The translations under genes were made by a program, and so were the position numbers. The notes under the pieces were generated by a model. That model searched no databases. It saw only the letters and a list, made by a program, of their open reading frames with translations, and had not been told where the DNA came from. A stretch of 32,904 nucleotides of DNA from Pseudoteredinibacter isoporae_A (GTDB taxonomy: Bacteria; Pseudomonadota; Gammaproteobacteria; Pseudomonadales; Cellvibrionaceae), in contig NZ_BAABWJ010000015.1 in NCBI RefSeq assembly GCF_040372805.1, positions 1 through 32,904 of the forward strand, in the 5' to 3' direction. Every line of letters begins with the position of its first letter. The stretch's first letter is position 1. Positions 1 through 7,520 of this stretch are shown here, one piece after another.

Positions 1-86
1 TATCATAGAATTACTTGATTCATATTGCTGCTAGTATTACGCTCTTTCTTTTTGCAGATTGTCATACAACTCAAGGAAGAGCTCCC

Positions 87-1448
87 ATGAAGTTAATTCC
101 AAGCCCGATTCAAATCACCGATGAAACTGGTTTTTCTGAAGATCTCGATATATTTAATCGAGCTCCATTTGGTGAGTCTTTGTATCAATTAATAAACAAC
201 ACACCGGGTGAAATGGTAATTGCGCTGGACGCCCCTTGGGGCTCGGGAAAAAGCACATTTATTCGAATGTGGATAGGGCTTCTACATAAGAAAAATATGC
301 AGCATATATACTTTGATGCATTCAAAAACGATTACAAATCTGATCCCTTTTTGGCAATTTCTAGCGAGATATATGAGCTTATTGAGGAACAGGAAGGAAG
401 TGATAGTGAAAGGCTAAATCAGTTTCTTGAAAAGTCAAAATCGGCTTGTCTTGTGATGGCGAGAGCTGGAGTCAGAATGGGGCTTAGGGCACTTACAGCA
501 GGCATTATTGACGATACCACTTTTGAAGATTCGGGTGCGGAAGAAGAGTCTTCTGCATTTGCAGATTCTTTTATTTCAGACAGGCTGGCCAAATCAAAAA
601 GTGAAAAGAAAAGTATTGAAGATTTTAAGATTTGTCTAAATGCCATCGCCAAAGAAGGCAATGGCGAAGGCAATGGACGACTAGTTTTTATAATTGACGA
701 GCTGGATAGGTGTAGGCCCAACTACGCTTTAGAGGTGTTGGAGATTATCAAACACTTCTATTCAGTAGATAGCATAACTTTTGTTTTGGTTACAAATCGG
801 CGTCAACTGGAAAAGTCAATTGAGTGTGAGTATGGCTATGGAATAGAAGCGTCAGAGTATTTACAAAAGTTTGTTTCAATATGGACCACTCTTCCTCGTA
901 CAATTGACGATGGAAAATCAATTCCAGGGAAATACATTGTTGACTGTCTTAAAAGAATGGAGTTTAGATTGGGGAATATTGAGCAGGATCCGATATATAC
1001 AGATCTTGAAGAACTAGCCTCAGGATATCAGCTTTCCTTTCGAAATCTGGAAAGAGTTCTTACTAATTTTGCGATTGTTTACAATTCGTTTGACGGGGGA
1101 TTGTCTGGAAACGATGCTCAGGTTGCATTTTACATTTCAATAGTCAAGGTTAAATTTCCAAAAGTCTACGATAAGTTGGCAAAGAATAATATCTCTTATA
1201 TGTCTCTTAAAGAAGAAACTCGGTTGGACGTCCTTCAACCCAATTTCTATTGGTCCAGACAGACTGAGATTTATAGCGACATTGAAACTCATCAACTAAG
1301 AGCAATATTAAGATTTAATATGTTTGACAATATAGGCAATCAAAACTCCTTTGCGTCTACGCACCCCAAGTTTGACATGAGAAATGTAAAAATGGAGAAG
1401 ACAAGCATTGGTGATATATGCGAAAGGATTGATTTATTTAGGGTGTAA
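87..1448 (+). CDS. KAP-family P-loop NTPase
   Basis: This 453-residue protein matches the KAP family of P-loop NTPases, which in bacteria are often linked to the membrane and to mobile-element conflict. Seen: Walker A APWGSGKST at residues 49-57 and Walker B LVFIIDELDR at about 199-208, with the family DExDR pattern. KAP proteins usually carry membrane segments between the Walker motifs; here there is only a moderately hydrophobic stretch at about 120-140, so it may be soluble or peripheral. The ATG at 87 is chosen because AAGGAAGAG lies just upstream; an upstream TTG at 15 has no ribosome site. It precedes a zinc-ribbon gene by about 50 bases, a likely two-gene unit. It sits outside the complete provirus, at the end of a neighbouring element, in the same slot where the provirus carries its own cargo. 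A defence role is inference. Confidence 0.85.
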   Translation: MKLIPSPIQITDETGFSEDLDIFNRAPFGESLYQLINNTPGEMVIALDAPWGSGKSTFIRMWIGLLHKKNMQHIYFDAFKNDYKSDPFLAISSEIYELIEEQEGSDSERLNQFLEKSKSACLVMARAGVRMGLRALTAGIIDDTTFEDSGAEEESSAFADSFISDRLAKSKSEKKSIEDFKICLNAIAKEGNGEGNGRLVFIIDELDRCRPNYALEVLEIIKHFYSVDSITFVLVTNRRQLEKSIECEYGYGIEASEYLQKFVSIWTTLPRTIDDGKSIPGKYIVDCLKRMEFRLGNIEQDPIYTDLEELASGYQLSFRNLERVLTNFAIVYNSFDGGLSGNDAQVAFYISIVKVKFPKVYDKLAKNNISYMSLKEETRLDVLQPNFYWSRQTEIYSDIETHQLRAILRFNMFDNIGNQNSFASTHPKFDMRNVKMEKTSIGDICERIDLFRV

Positions 1449-1501
1449 GTCTTGAAATAAACTAGATAATCCACTTAACTCATTAAACAAGGATGCTATC
1501 A

Positions 1502-1978
1502 ATGTTGCTAAAGAAAAATATTCAACCAATCTTAGAAAAGGTTGGTTTTGTTGATGATACTTCGGCGGGGTACTCTGATAGATTTAAGATTGATTTAAAG
1601 AATGGCTGGTTTGTGTCTGCATATTGTTCATACTCAGGAAACTTTTTTGATGATAATATTGATAAAGAAAAATATGAAAAGGTTTCTGTTAGCTTGGATG
1701 GCCTGATTGGTACTACCCATATTTTCAACAACGAAAAAGCCCTCGAACGAAATCTACTAAAGATCTTGGAGACTCTCAAGGAAAATTCGGATAACGAAGA
1801 AATATTGAAGTGCCCTGAATGTGGAAGATATGTGAACCCAAAAACACCAAAACCGGGTGATACTTGGAAGCCTTTTCTGTCTTGCAGCGGAATGCAGGTC
1901 GTTGGAACTGGAAAATCAAAACAGGTCCTTTGTAAAGGAACCTCCAAAAAACTGCCTGCTATAGTTAACCATCACTAG
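1502..1978 (+). CDS. Small protein with C-terminal topoisomerase-type zinc ribbon
   Basis: The 158-residue product is not recognised over its first 100 residues, which look like a compact alpha/beta domain. The C-terminus has CPECG, then FLSCSG, then a further cysteine (VLCKG). This spacing resembles the C4 zinc ribbon at the end of bacterial topoisomerase I, suggesting nucleic-acid contact. The ATG at 1502 is preferred over the one at 1493 because AAGGA sits 8 bases before it. It follows the KAP NTPase closely and ends at a perfect 10-bp hairpin, so the two genes are probably one transcription unit. Whether it works with the NTPase is inference. Confidence 0.6.
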   Translation: MLLKKNIQPILEKVGFVDDTSAGYSDRFKIDLKNGWFVSAYCSYSGNFFDDNIDKEKYEKVSVSLDGLIGTTHIFNNEKALERNLLKILETLKENSDNEEILKCPECGRYVNPKTPKPGDTWKPFLSCSGMQVVGTGKSKQVLCKGTSKKLPAIVNHH

Positions 1979-1980
1979 AA

Positions 1981-2004
1981 GAATAGGGGGCTCGCCCCCT
2001 ATTC
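1981..2004. terminator. Hairpin between convergent genes
   Basis: Perfect 10-bp inverted repeat GAATAGGGGG / CCCCCTATTC with a CTCG loop. It lies between the rightward zinc-ribbon gene and the leftward regulator remnant. There is no long T tract, so it may block transcription both ways or stabilise 3' ends. The intact regulator copy at 16689 has a hairpin in the same place. Confidence 0.6.
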
Positions 2005-2012
2005 GTAGTGCG

Positions 2013-2353
2013 CTATTGGATCATTTGCAGCTTACGCTCGAATTCGATTAGTTTTTGATTGCTCCAATGCCACTGGCCCAGCACCCAGCGATAAGTATCA
2101 ATCTCCTTCCAGGTTAACGACTCAAGCTCATTGGCTGTTGTTAACAAGTTTCCTCGGAACTTCATTCCGTTGGGCCAGCTTTCTGGCATGATTTTACCTT
2201 CATATAACAACCGCAGCAGTGTGACCTCTCTGGGCCGTGGTTTGGCTTGGTCCGGTCTGATAGCGCTTGGCTTGTGACCTGAGTAACTCCAAGGAGCTCG
2301 CATAGCCTCTGAACGCTGAACCAGCAACACAGGGTTTGGGTATCTTTGATCAT
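2013..2353 (-). pseudogene. DUF3653-like phage regulator, frameshifted copy
   Basis: This is a decayed paralogue of the intact regulator at 16689-17027. The C-terminal two thirds (KPRPREVTLLRLLYEG through LIEFERKL) are in one frame. The N-terminal part (MIKDTQTLCCWFSVQRLCELLGVT) is in another. Comparing the copies, two single-base insertions between about 2235 and 2285 shift the frame in the putative HTH-to-linker region. A 44-base stretch present upstream of the intact copy is also missing. The shared homology continues to the dif-like core at 2503 and then stops abruptly. DUF3653 proteins are small phage regulators with an HTH; this copy is probably inactive. Confidence 0.75.
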
Positions 2354-2486
2354 TGTGTGTCTCCATACACGATGCCCTGGGGGAATTCCCAAGGTGACGT
2401 GAGAGGAAACAAGCGACATGCCGATTTGTGGCGGTAAAAACTTGCTCAGGAATAACGTTTAAGGGTGTATTAGCGGCGATAATGAA

Positions 2487-2514
2487 ATTTAACATAATAT
2501 ACAGCGTCCTTTTG
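2487..2514. other. Left attachment site, hybrid dif (XerCD)
   Basis: Positions 2487-2497 (ATTTAACATAA) equal the XerD-binding arm of E. coli dif read on this strand, and 2498-2503 (TATACA) equal its central region. The XerC arm (2504-2514, GCGTCCTTTTG) does not match. Homology with the right-hand site also stops exactly at 2503. This is the pattern expected at one junction of a phage or mobile element that uses host XerC/XerD and brings its own diverged XerC arm. The E. coli dif comparison is from memory of a well-established sequence. Confidence 0.75.
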
Positions 2515-2578
2515 TATCCGGAAATTGCGCAAGATTTAGGCGAAAAACTTTCGACCTATAAAAATAGGGGGTTCTAGA

Positions 2579-2914
2579 TTACTTCTTGGATTTCGGCTTT
2601 TTCTTGGGGTCGATTTTATCTTTCATCTGCGTTTCAACCATGTCAGCAATTTTCCGCAGATTATCGAAAACAGGGCTGTTAATTGCCCGTTCTGCCTGGA
2701 TGTTCGAAAGAATGAATTCCGGTGGAAGTCCTAGTAGTTCTGCGGCCTTGATCGCAGTTTCATCAGCCATGGTAGAGCCTGTCTTACGCCAGCGGGAGAC
2801 CGCTTGGTGACTGACTTCTAGCTCTTGGGCAACTCTGTAATCAGACCAATCATTGGTCTCTCTTAGGCGGTCAACAATAGCAATTGTGGTGATCATTAGG
2901 GGTTGGTAGGTCAT
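2579..2914 (-). CDS. Phage HTH repressor (Cro/CI type)
   Basis: This 111-residue protein has an N-terminal helix-turn-helix (SDYRVAQELEVSHQAVSRW, then RKTG), typical of small phage repressors, followed by a helical region and a very basic lysine-rich tail. It probably sits on the palindromic operators just upstream and controls the rightward early genes as well as itself. The ATG at 2914 is chosen because AGAAGGA lies 9 bases upstream; a GTG at 2995 would extend the frame by 27 residues through the operator, which is unlikely. It is the only leftward gene at this end of the provirus, the usual position of a lysogeny switch. Confidence 0.8.
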   Translation of the reverse strand: MTYQPLMITTIAIVDRLRETNDWSDYRVAQELEVSHQAVSRWRKTGSTMADETAIKAAELLGLPPEFILSNIQAERAINSPVFDNLRKIADMVETQMKDKIDPKKKPKSKK

Positions 2915-2966
2915 TAGATTAATTCCTTCTAAAAATGCCTGATTCCTAGGGAATTGGCAAATTCCA

Positions 2967-3007
2967 GTGCGCACACTCCTGTTGCGTACGCACACTGGGT
3001 GTGCGTA
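2967..3007. promoter_or_regulatory. Palindromic operators in the repressor/early-gene divergent region
   Basis: A perfect 9-bp inverted repeat TACGCACAC / GTGTGCGTA with a 3-base spacer spans 2987-3007. A related half site with the self-complementary core GTGCGCAC lies at 2967-2974, so the GCACAC element occurs repeatedly with spacing suitable for a dimeric HTH protein. The sites are between the leftward repressor and the first rightward gene, so they are the likely lysogeny operators. Assignment to the neighbouring repressor is inference. Confidence 0.65.
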
Positions 3008-3034
3008 TTATTCATCCCGCTGACCTATCAGCCG

Positions 3035-3068
3035 TCCCCCTCAATAGACTTTGGTAGGTCGAGGGGGA
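3035..3068. promoter_or_regulatory. Hairpin in the early leader
   Basis: An 8-bp inverted repeat TCCCCCTC / GAGGGGGA with an 18-base loop lies between the operators and the first early gene at 3123. It could be a leader attenuator or a DNA-binding site; no T tract follows, so it is not an obvious terminator. Confidence 0.35.
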
Positions 3069-3122
3069 TGCCTTGATGGTTGGCCAAGGACAGTTGACCA
3101 ACACTGAATAGGACGTAAAGCC

Positions 3123-3530
3123 ATGGAACTTTGTTACATGTTTTTTCTAGACGCTCAGAAATTACTCGCGCGATCCGAACCGAATTTAATCCAAAAAACT
3201 GATTCGTTATTAACGCGAATTCTTCCGCGTTTACACGCTGATTCCAAAATCGATGGCCGCAAAGAAATGTGGATTTCAATGAGTCTTGATCTCAAAAAAC
3301 TTTATCTGCGCGATGCAGTAATGCGTTGGCCTAATGAATTCAAAAAAGAAAATCTACAGGCGTATTGTGACCGTTATGAATCTCTCCCTTACGACTCACT
3401 CAACAAACTTTTCCAGTTGATCTATGAGCAAACAAAAGAGGCATTCGAGGCATGCTGTGTGCCGTTTGCTGTTGAGCAAATCAAGTCGGGCTTTATCGCT
3501 GGTGAAGAAGATAAAAGGGGTGCGGCATGA
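3123..3530 (+). CDS. Early phage protein, unknown function
   Basis: The 135-residue product is not recognised. It is soluble and helix-rich, with basic and acidic residues mixed and no membrane segment. The ATG at 3123 follows TAGGACG at a normal distance. It is the first rightward gene after the repressor/operator region, so it is probably expressed early. It overlaps the next gene by 4 bases (ATGA), so translation is coupled. Position alone suggests a role in regulation or replication. Confidence 0.65.
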   Translation: MELCYMFFLDAQKLLARSEPNLIQKTDSLLTRILPRLHADSKIDGRKEMWISMSLDLKKLYLRDAVMRWPNEFKKENLQAYCDRYESLPYDSLNKLFQLIYEQTKEAFEACCVPFAVEQIKSGFIAGEEDKRGAA

Positions 3531-3781
3531 GTATCGAGTTTAAAGAGGGTGCCTTCAGGGCAGACTTTATTGCCATTGCTGTGTCGAATGTTGGCAATGA
3601 TGACAAAGAAGCGCATGAATATGCAGTGGGTGAAATTAGCCGCTGTTTAAAATTGTCTCTACGTTTTATGCAAAACGATTGCCGTGCAATGTCTGATATT
3701 TATCAGTACTGGGCAAAAGAATGGCGTGAAGTGGCGCATGCACTTTCGGCTCCAGCTCCAAAATGCGAGGTGGTGCAATGA
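3527..3781 (+). CDS. Early phage protein, unknown function
   Basis: An 84-residue protein of unknown function, soluble and mostly helical. It starts in an ATGA overlap with the preceding gene and ends in an ATGA overlap with the next, so it is part of a translationally coupled early operon. It carries no motif that I recognise. Confidence 0.6.
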   Translation: MSIEFKEGAFRADFIAIAVSNVGNDDKEAHEYAVGEISRCLKLSLRFMQNDCRAMSDIYQYWAKEWREVAHALSAPAPKCEVVQ

Positions 3782-3948
3782 AAATTCTTTATTGGATTCT
3801 GACAGCAATCGTTTGCTTCATTGCTCCGGCTATCGCATTCGTTGCTGAGTGGCCGCAAGTGGTGCAAATATCAATTGTAGGGTTTCAGTTTGCATGCCTC
3901 GGGGGACAGCTCTACGTCGGCGCGAGGCTCTATGTCTTGGGTTCCTGA
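3778..3948 (+). CDS. Small two-helix membrane protein
   Basis: A 56-residue protein with two hydrophobic segments (about 3-22 and 28-52), a likely inner-membrane protein. The ATG at 3778 is chosen because it overlaps the previous stop as ATGA and is preceded by GAGGTGG; the frame could start at 3763 but that would overlap more. The function is unknown. Confidence 0.55.
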   Translation: MKILYWILTAIVCFIAPAIAFVAEWPQVVQISIVGFQFACLGGQLYVGARLYVLGS

Positions 3949-3994
3949 ATAGTTGTATACTTTGCCATTCATGGAATCCAAAAGGACTTTAGAA

Positions 3995-4324
3995 ATGGCA
4001 AAACAAAAGAAACGCACCTTGACCTTTACCGAAGAAGAGATATTGGCATTTTCGATGGTAGTGGGAACTCTGATTATGCGGGGGGAGCTTAATGAAAAGA
4101 CTCCAGAGCGCGCATTAGATCAGGCAGCGGAGGTGTTCGCTAAATTTGGTGTTGTCGCGGATATAGTGGCCTCAAATAGGGGCACGGATAAAGAGGATAT
4201 CAAGGCTGAAATATTTCGAGGTCTTGAGGATCGCTGCCTAGGGGCAGAATTCGTGATACGCACAAGGGAAATGTACGGAGTTTATGATGTGTATCCGGAT
4301 GGCTCGGAGGAAAAGATTAGCTAA
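3995..4324 (+). CDS. Early phage protein, unknown function
   Basis: A 109-residue protein beginning MAKQKKRTLTFTEEE. The basic N-terminus is followed by helical segments. The ATG at 3995 has AAAGGAC upstream at a suitable distance; a start at 3953 lacks one. It sits immediately before the replication initiator gene, so a replication accessory or regulator role is plausible but not shown. Confidence 0.6.
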   Translation: MAKQKKRTLTFTEEEILAFSMVVGTLIMRGELNEKTPERALDQAAEVFAKFGVVADIVASNRGTDKEDIKAEIFRGLEDRCLGAEFVIRTREMYGVYDVYPDGSEEKIS

Positions 4325-4333
4325 CCATTCTCG

Positions 4334-4355
4334 CGGGGTGTTCCTATGCACCCCG
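4334..4355. promoter_or_regulatory. Hairpin over the start codon of the replication gene
   Basis: The 7-bp inverted repeat CGGGGTG / CACCCCG flanks the ATG at 4346 with an 8-base loop. Folded in RNA, it would place the start codon in the loop edge and pair the ribosome-binding region, so it could tune translation of the initiator. This is structural reasoning only. Confidence 0.35.
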
Positions 4356-5998
4356 TAGCCGTTTGTGAAAACGAGAGATTTAGAGACAAGATAGTAGGAA
4401 AGCATCGCGGATTTTCTTCCATTCTGCGCGGTGCTTACGAGTACACCAAACGTCAACGCGGAATTCGAGCAGCCAATGTTCAGCTCCGTGAAATCGACGA
4501 ACAACTCCAAGCTGAGGGATTGCCATTCCCGGCCACCATGGATTTAGATGAAGTCCGTATGATGGCTGACGGTTGCGCGCAATCTTGCACCGGAATTAAA
4601 AACGCTAAGTTTGTGAGCCAGTCAGAAGGGCGTATCGCGGTTATCGGTTCACAGCGGCCGGCCAGCTTTGAAGATACGTTAACTGAGATCATTACCTACA
4701 TTGAATCATTCGGTCTGAGCTGGCCTGTAAAGATCACTCGCAATGACACGGCCGAAACCATCCAAAAGAAAAACGAATCCGCTATTGCTCGTGTCTGTTG
4801 TGCGAAATGGTGGCGTCGTAAACTAAAAACCCGTTACAGCCGTCAAGTGGAAAGCGTTGCTATCCAGCTTGGCTGTGTTCGCCAGGGTAAATCTCCGTAT
4901 GTGTCCGATTGGTATTTTGAACGTTGGAAAGGCCAGCAGCGAAAAAACCGGGCTCTCATTGAGTCCATGGAAATGGAAGAGGCCACCACGGGCGAAATGG
5001 TGCCAATGGAGGCTGCGGTTGATGCTTCCCCGTCCAATCCTGAAATTCGACGTGATGAGCTTATGGTCCGTATTCGTGGTTTCGAGGAAATTGCCGACGC
5101 CATGGAGTTGCGCGGCTTGTTTCTCACGTTGACCTGTCCTAGTAAATATCACGCTTGGAAAAAGAGCGGCCAGCCAAACCCAAAATATCAGGGCTACACC
5201 CCTAAGCAGGCGTCGGATTATCTGTGTCAGGTGTGGGCTCGTATTCGTGCTGATTGGAATCGAAAAGGCATTCGCTGTTTTGGTTTCCGTGTGTGTGAGC
5301 CACACCACGACGGAACGCCGCACTGGCATTTGATGCTGTTTTTCTGTCGTAACGATCTCGAATCAGCCAAGCGAATTTTTAGCGATTACGCCTTGCATGA
5401 GGATGGTTTCGAGCTGGGTGCCAAAGAGTACCGTAGCGAGATCGTCGAGATTGATCCAGCCAAAGGCACGGCCGCTGGCTACATCGCTAAATACATTTCG
5501 AAAAATATTGATGCACACGGTGTCGATGCGGATTTTGAAGGCGGCGTAACCGGGGAGGAGGGTGCGGCACGTGTTCGCGCTTGGGCGTCGCTGTGGGGCA
5601 TTCGCCAATTTCAGCAAATTGGTTGCGCATCGGTAACGGTTTGGCGTGAACTTCGCCGCCGTCGTGAGCCATTGGAAGAATGGGAACCGGAAGAAGCGGA
5701 AGCCATTCGCGAAGCGGCTGACGATGGCGATTGGGCCAAGTTTGTTGAATTGATGGGTGGGGCGTTCTCTGGTCGTGACGATCAAAAGTTGCGGGCTTTG
5801 TATATCGAAAAACCCGAACCCAATACCTATCAAGAAGAAGTAAAACGGATCATTGGTTTGGTGATGCGTGGCGCAGGTCGAATGATCCGCACACGATTTA
5901 AAGTTTGGATTGTTCACCACAATGTAGGTGCTGGCGCAAATTATGAGGCTGGCGAAAAAAGGGCGGCAGCGCCGCCCGTCTTGGACTTGTGTCAATAA
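4346..5998 (+). CDS. HUH replication initiator (phage GPA / PM2 P12-like)
   Basis: A 550-residue rolling-circle initiator of superfamily I, as in phiX174 gene A and PM2 P12. Seen in order: motif I LFLTLTCPS at about 258-266; the metal-binding HUH motif HWH at 326-328 inside HHDGTPHWHLMLFF; and the catalytic motif AAGYIAKYISKN with two tyrosines (Y379, Y383) four residues apart, the two-tyrosine arrangement of this group. It would nick one strand of the circular genome, stay attached through a tyrosine and prime replication. It is somewhat shorter than PM2 P12. Upstream genes are early; downstream is a lipoprotein gene reached almost without a gap. The nick site, expected within or near the gene, was not identified. 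Confidence 0.88.
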   Translation: MHPVAVCENERFRDKIVGKHRGFSSILRGAYEYTKRQRGIRAANVQLREIDEQLQAEGLPFPATMDLDEVRMMADGCAQSCTGIKNAKFVSQSEGRIAVIGSQRPASFEDTLTEIITYIESFGLSWPVKITRNDTAETIQKKNESAIARVCCAKWWRRKLKTRYSRQVESVAIQLGCVRQGKSPYVSDWYFERWKGQQRKNRALIESMEMEEATTGEMVPMEAAVDASPSNPEIRRDELMVRIRGFEEIADAMELRGLFLTLTCPSKYHAWKKSGQPNPKYQGYTPKQASDYLCQVWARIRADWNRKGIRCFGFRVCEPHHDGTPHWHLMLFFCRNDLESAKRIFSDYALHEDGFELGAKEYRSEIVEIDPAKGTAAGYIAKYISKNIDAHGVDADFEGGVTGEEGAARVRAWASLWGIRQFQQIGCASVTVWRELRRRREPLEEWEPEEAEAIREAADDGDWAKFVELMGGAFSGRDDQKLRALYIEKPEPNTYQEEVKRIIGLVMRGAGRMIRTRFKVWIVHHNVGAGANYEAGEKRAAAPPVLDLCQ

Positions 5999-6015
5999 CT
6001 GTACGGGGATTTAGA

Positions 6016-6243
6016 TTGAAGAAAACAATAATGGCTTTGGCCGTTGCGGCCAGTTTAGGGGGTTGCTCAACATTGCCAATGGCTCAAGGGTATTGCGGCG
6101 ATAACGAGACGCGGGAGGCCTTGCGAAAGCTTAGCCCCTCGGCTCGTTTGTCGGTGGCAGTTCGTGCGGGTTGCCTGGTGTTGGGTGATGGTGAAAAAGC
6201 GGAAGTACATGAAGGGGGCGAAGTTGAAACAGGAGATAAGTGA
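6016..6243 (+). CDS. Small lipoprotein
   Basis: Read from the TTG at 6016, the 75-residue product begins with Lys-Lys, a hydrophobic segment and a lipobox LGGC, so the cysteine would be lipid-modified after signal peptidase II cleavage. The TTG start is preferred to a GTG at 5989 because CGGGGA lies just before it and because it gives a standard lipoprotein signal. It may be a virion membrane or lysis/exclusion component; the function is not known. It overlaps the next gene. Confidence 0.6.
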   Translation: MKKTIMALAVAASLGGCSTLPMAQGYCGDNETREALRKLSPSARLSVAVRAGCLVLGDGEKAEVHEGGEVETGDK

Positions 6244-6448
6244 CCACGTTAACCGGGTCAAGAAACACGCCGCGAAAGTTGGTATCGCATCGGCCGAGAT
6301 TCGGTCGGTCAAAGTTCCAGGCATGATTTCATCCATGGTTGGAGATATTAAGCAGCCCCTGGTAAGGGCGGCTCAAATGCTCGATGAGCAATCGGCACTG
6401 ATGGTTGAACAGGCTGAGCTTATCGAGAAGCTTACAAACGGGAGTTAG
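6209..6448 (+). CDS. Small helical phage protein
   Basis: A 79-residue protein, mostly amphipathic helix, with a C-terminal stretch (AQMLDEQSALMVEQAELIEKL) that looks like a coiled coil. It starts inside the 3' end of the lipoprotein gene (ATG 6209, GCGGAAG upstream). A TTG at about 6225 is a possible alternative start. The function is unknown. Confidence 0.5.
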   Translation: MKGAKLKQEISDHVNRVKKHAAKVGIASAEIRSVKVPGMISSMVGDIKQPLVRAAQMLDEQSALMVEQAELIEKLTNGS

Positions 6449-6450
6449 CC

Positions 6451-6924
6451 ATGAAACAGGCTATTTGTGATTGTGGACGCATTGCAGAGGTTCGGAGGCG
6501 CAGCAACGGCAAGCACTTGCGCTATCTGCATTGTGTCAAATGTGGTTCTAACCTGGGTTCTGCTGAAACAGCGGCCAAGATCGAGGCCATTGAACAAGAC
6601 GATATCGGAATCAAAGGCGAATTTCCGGAATCGGCAAAGCCGGAAATTCCGAAAAATTCGGAAACGGAATTGAAGGTCGAATCGGCCGCAAATCCAGAGC
6701 CCGCGCCGAATGACTGGAAACCTGAGCCGCAGGATATGCCAGAGGTTTTGGAGCCGGGGCCGGAAAATCGGAATATTTCGGAAGTCAAAACCGAATCCAG
6801 TTCGGGGGCTGAATCGGGCCAGGAGTCGCAGTCTGGCTGGAGTACTTGGAAATTGGTCGCTGGTATCTGCGTGTCGTTCGTGGTCGGTGGTGGTATCTAC
6901 GTAGCGTGTAAGGGGCAGTCATGA
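6451..6924 (+). CDS. Zinc-finger membrane protein with acidic linker
   Basis: The 157-residue protein has an N-terminal CxC...CxxC arrangement (ICDCGR and LHCVKCGSN), a likely zinc ribbon. A long Glu/Pro/Ser-rich, probably disordered linker (about 45-135) is followed by one C-terminal membrane helix (KLVAGICVSFVVGGGIYVA). This suits a tail-anchored protein with its finger reaching DNA or another virion part, as internal-membrane phages use at the packaging vertex, but that role is inference. It overlaps the next gene by 4 bases. Confidence 0.6.
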   Translation: MKQAICDCGRIAEVRRRSNGKHLRYLHCVKCGSNLGSAETAAKIEAIEQDDIGIKGEFPESAKPEIPKNSETELKVESAANPEPAPNDWKPEPQDMPEVLEPGPENRNISEVKTESSSGAESGQESQSGWSTWKLVAGICVSFVVGGGIYVACKGQS

Positions 6925-7520
6925 GCGAAGCGGCAGCAGAAATTCAAACCGATTTGGCGCTGGACGCGGAATCAACCGAAGCGGTTGACGATAGCAGCCA
7001 GGTAAACGCCTCTCAGGAGGCCGAATCTGAAACCGAAAACGCCAGCCATTCGGCGTCATCCGTGGAATTCACGCCGGAGGACAATCCGGAATTGGCCGAA
7101 ATTCTCAATGAGGCAACCACCACTCAGGCCGAAGCCCGGGAAACTGAGAAGCAAGAACAGGCGCAGAATGATTTGGAAAACAAACCCGCTGGTGATGAGT
7201 TTAGCCAGGAGAGATCCATGGCAATGGCCATCCAGGGGCTTGATACCTACCTGGCGTTTGTCTCGGCCAAATCCGGTGTTGATCTGGATTTGCCCAATGA
7301 GGCGAAGTTCTTTGTCGCTGTTCTGGTTGCGCCAGCCATCATGAAGCATGGCAAAGCGGTTGAACGCTATCTGAGCGGAGATCGAATAGACCTAAACTCC
7401 AAAATTCCGGAAGGCATGGCGGCCGTCGCGGCGGTTGGTGTTGGGGGTTATACCTTTATGTCGATCAAGGGCGCTAAGAAAGCCAGCAAGCGAGGGGCGG
7501 CCAATGGCGATAAATCCTAA
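6921..7520 (+). CDS. Membrane protein with acidic N-terminal domain
   Basis: A 199-residue protein. Residues 1-95 are strongly acidic and low in complexity; two hydrophobic segments follow (about FFVAVLVAPAIM and AAVAAVGVGGYTFMSI) with a lysine/arginine-rich tail. It lies between the zinc-finger membrane protein and the packaging ATPase and overlaps the latter by 17 bases. Tailless phages anchor their packaging ATPase through small membrane proteins, so this is a candidate partner; inference only. Confidence 0.6.
   Translation: MSEAAAEIQTDLALDAESTEAVDDSSQVNASQEAESETENASHSASSVEFTPEDNPELAEILNEATTTQAEARETEKQEQAQNDLENKPAGDEFSQERSMAMAIQGLDTYLAFVSAKSGVDLDLPNEAKFFVAVLVAPAIMKHGKAVERYLSGDRIDLNSKIPEGMAAVAAVGVGGYTFMSIKGAKKASKRGAANGDKS

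Noticed and set aside
15..86. Longer N-terminus for the KAP protein from TTG 15
   Set aside because: No ribosome site, while ATG 87 has one; the extra residues look unlike the family start.
5363..5995. 210-residue frame opposite the replication gene
   Set aside because: Mirror frame of a strongly supported HUH protein, with no motifs or start signal of its own.
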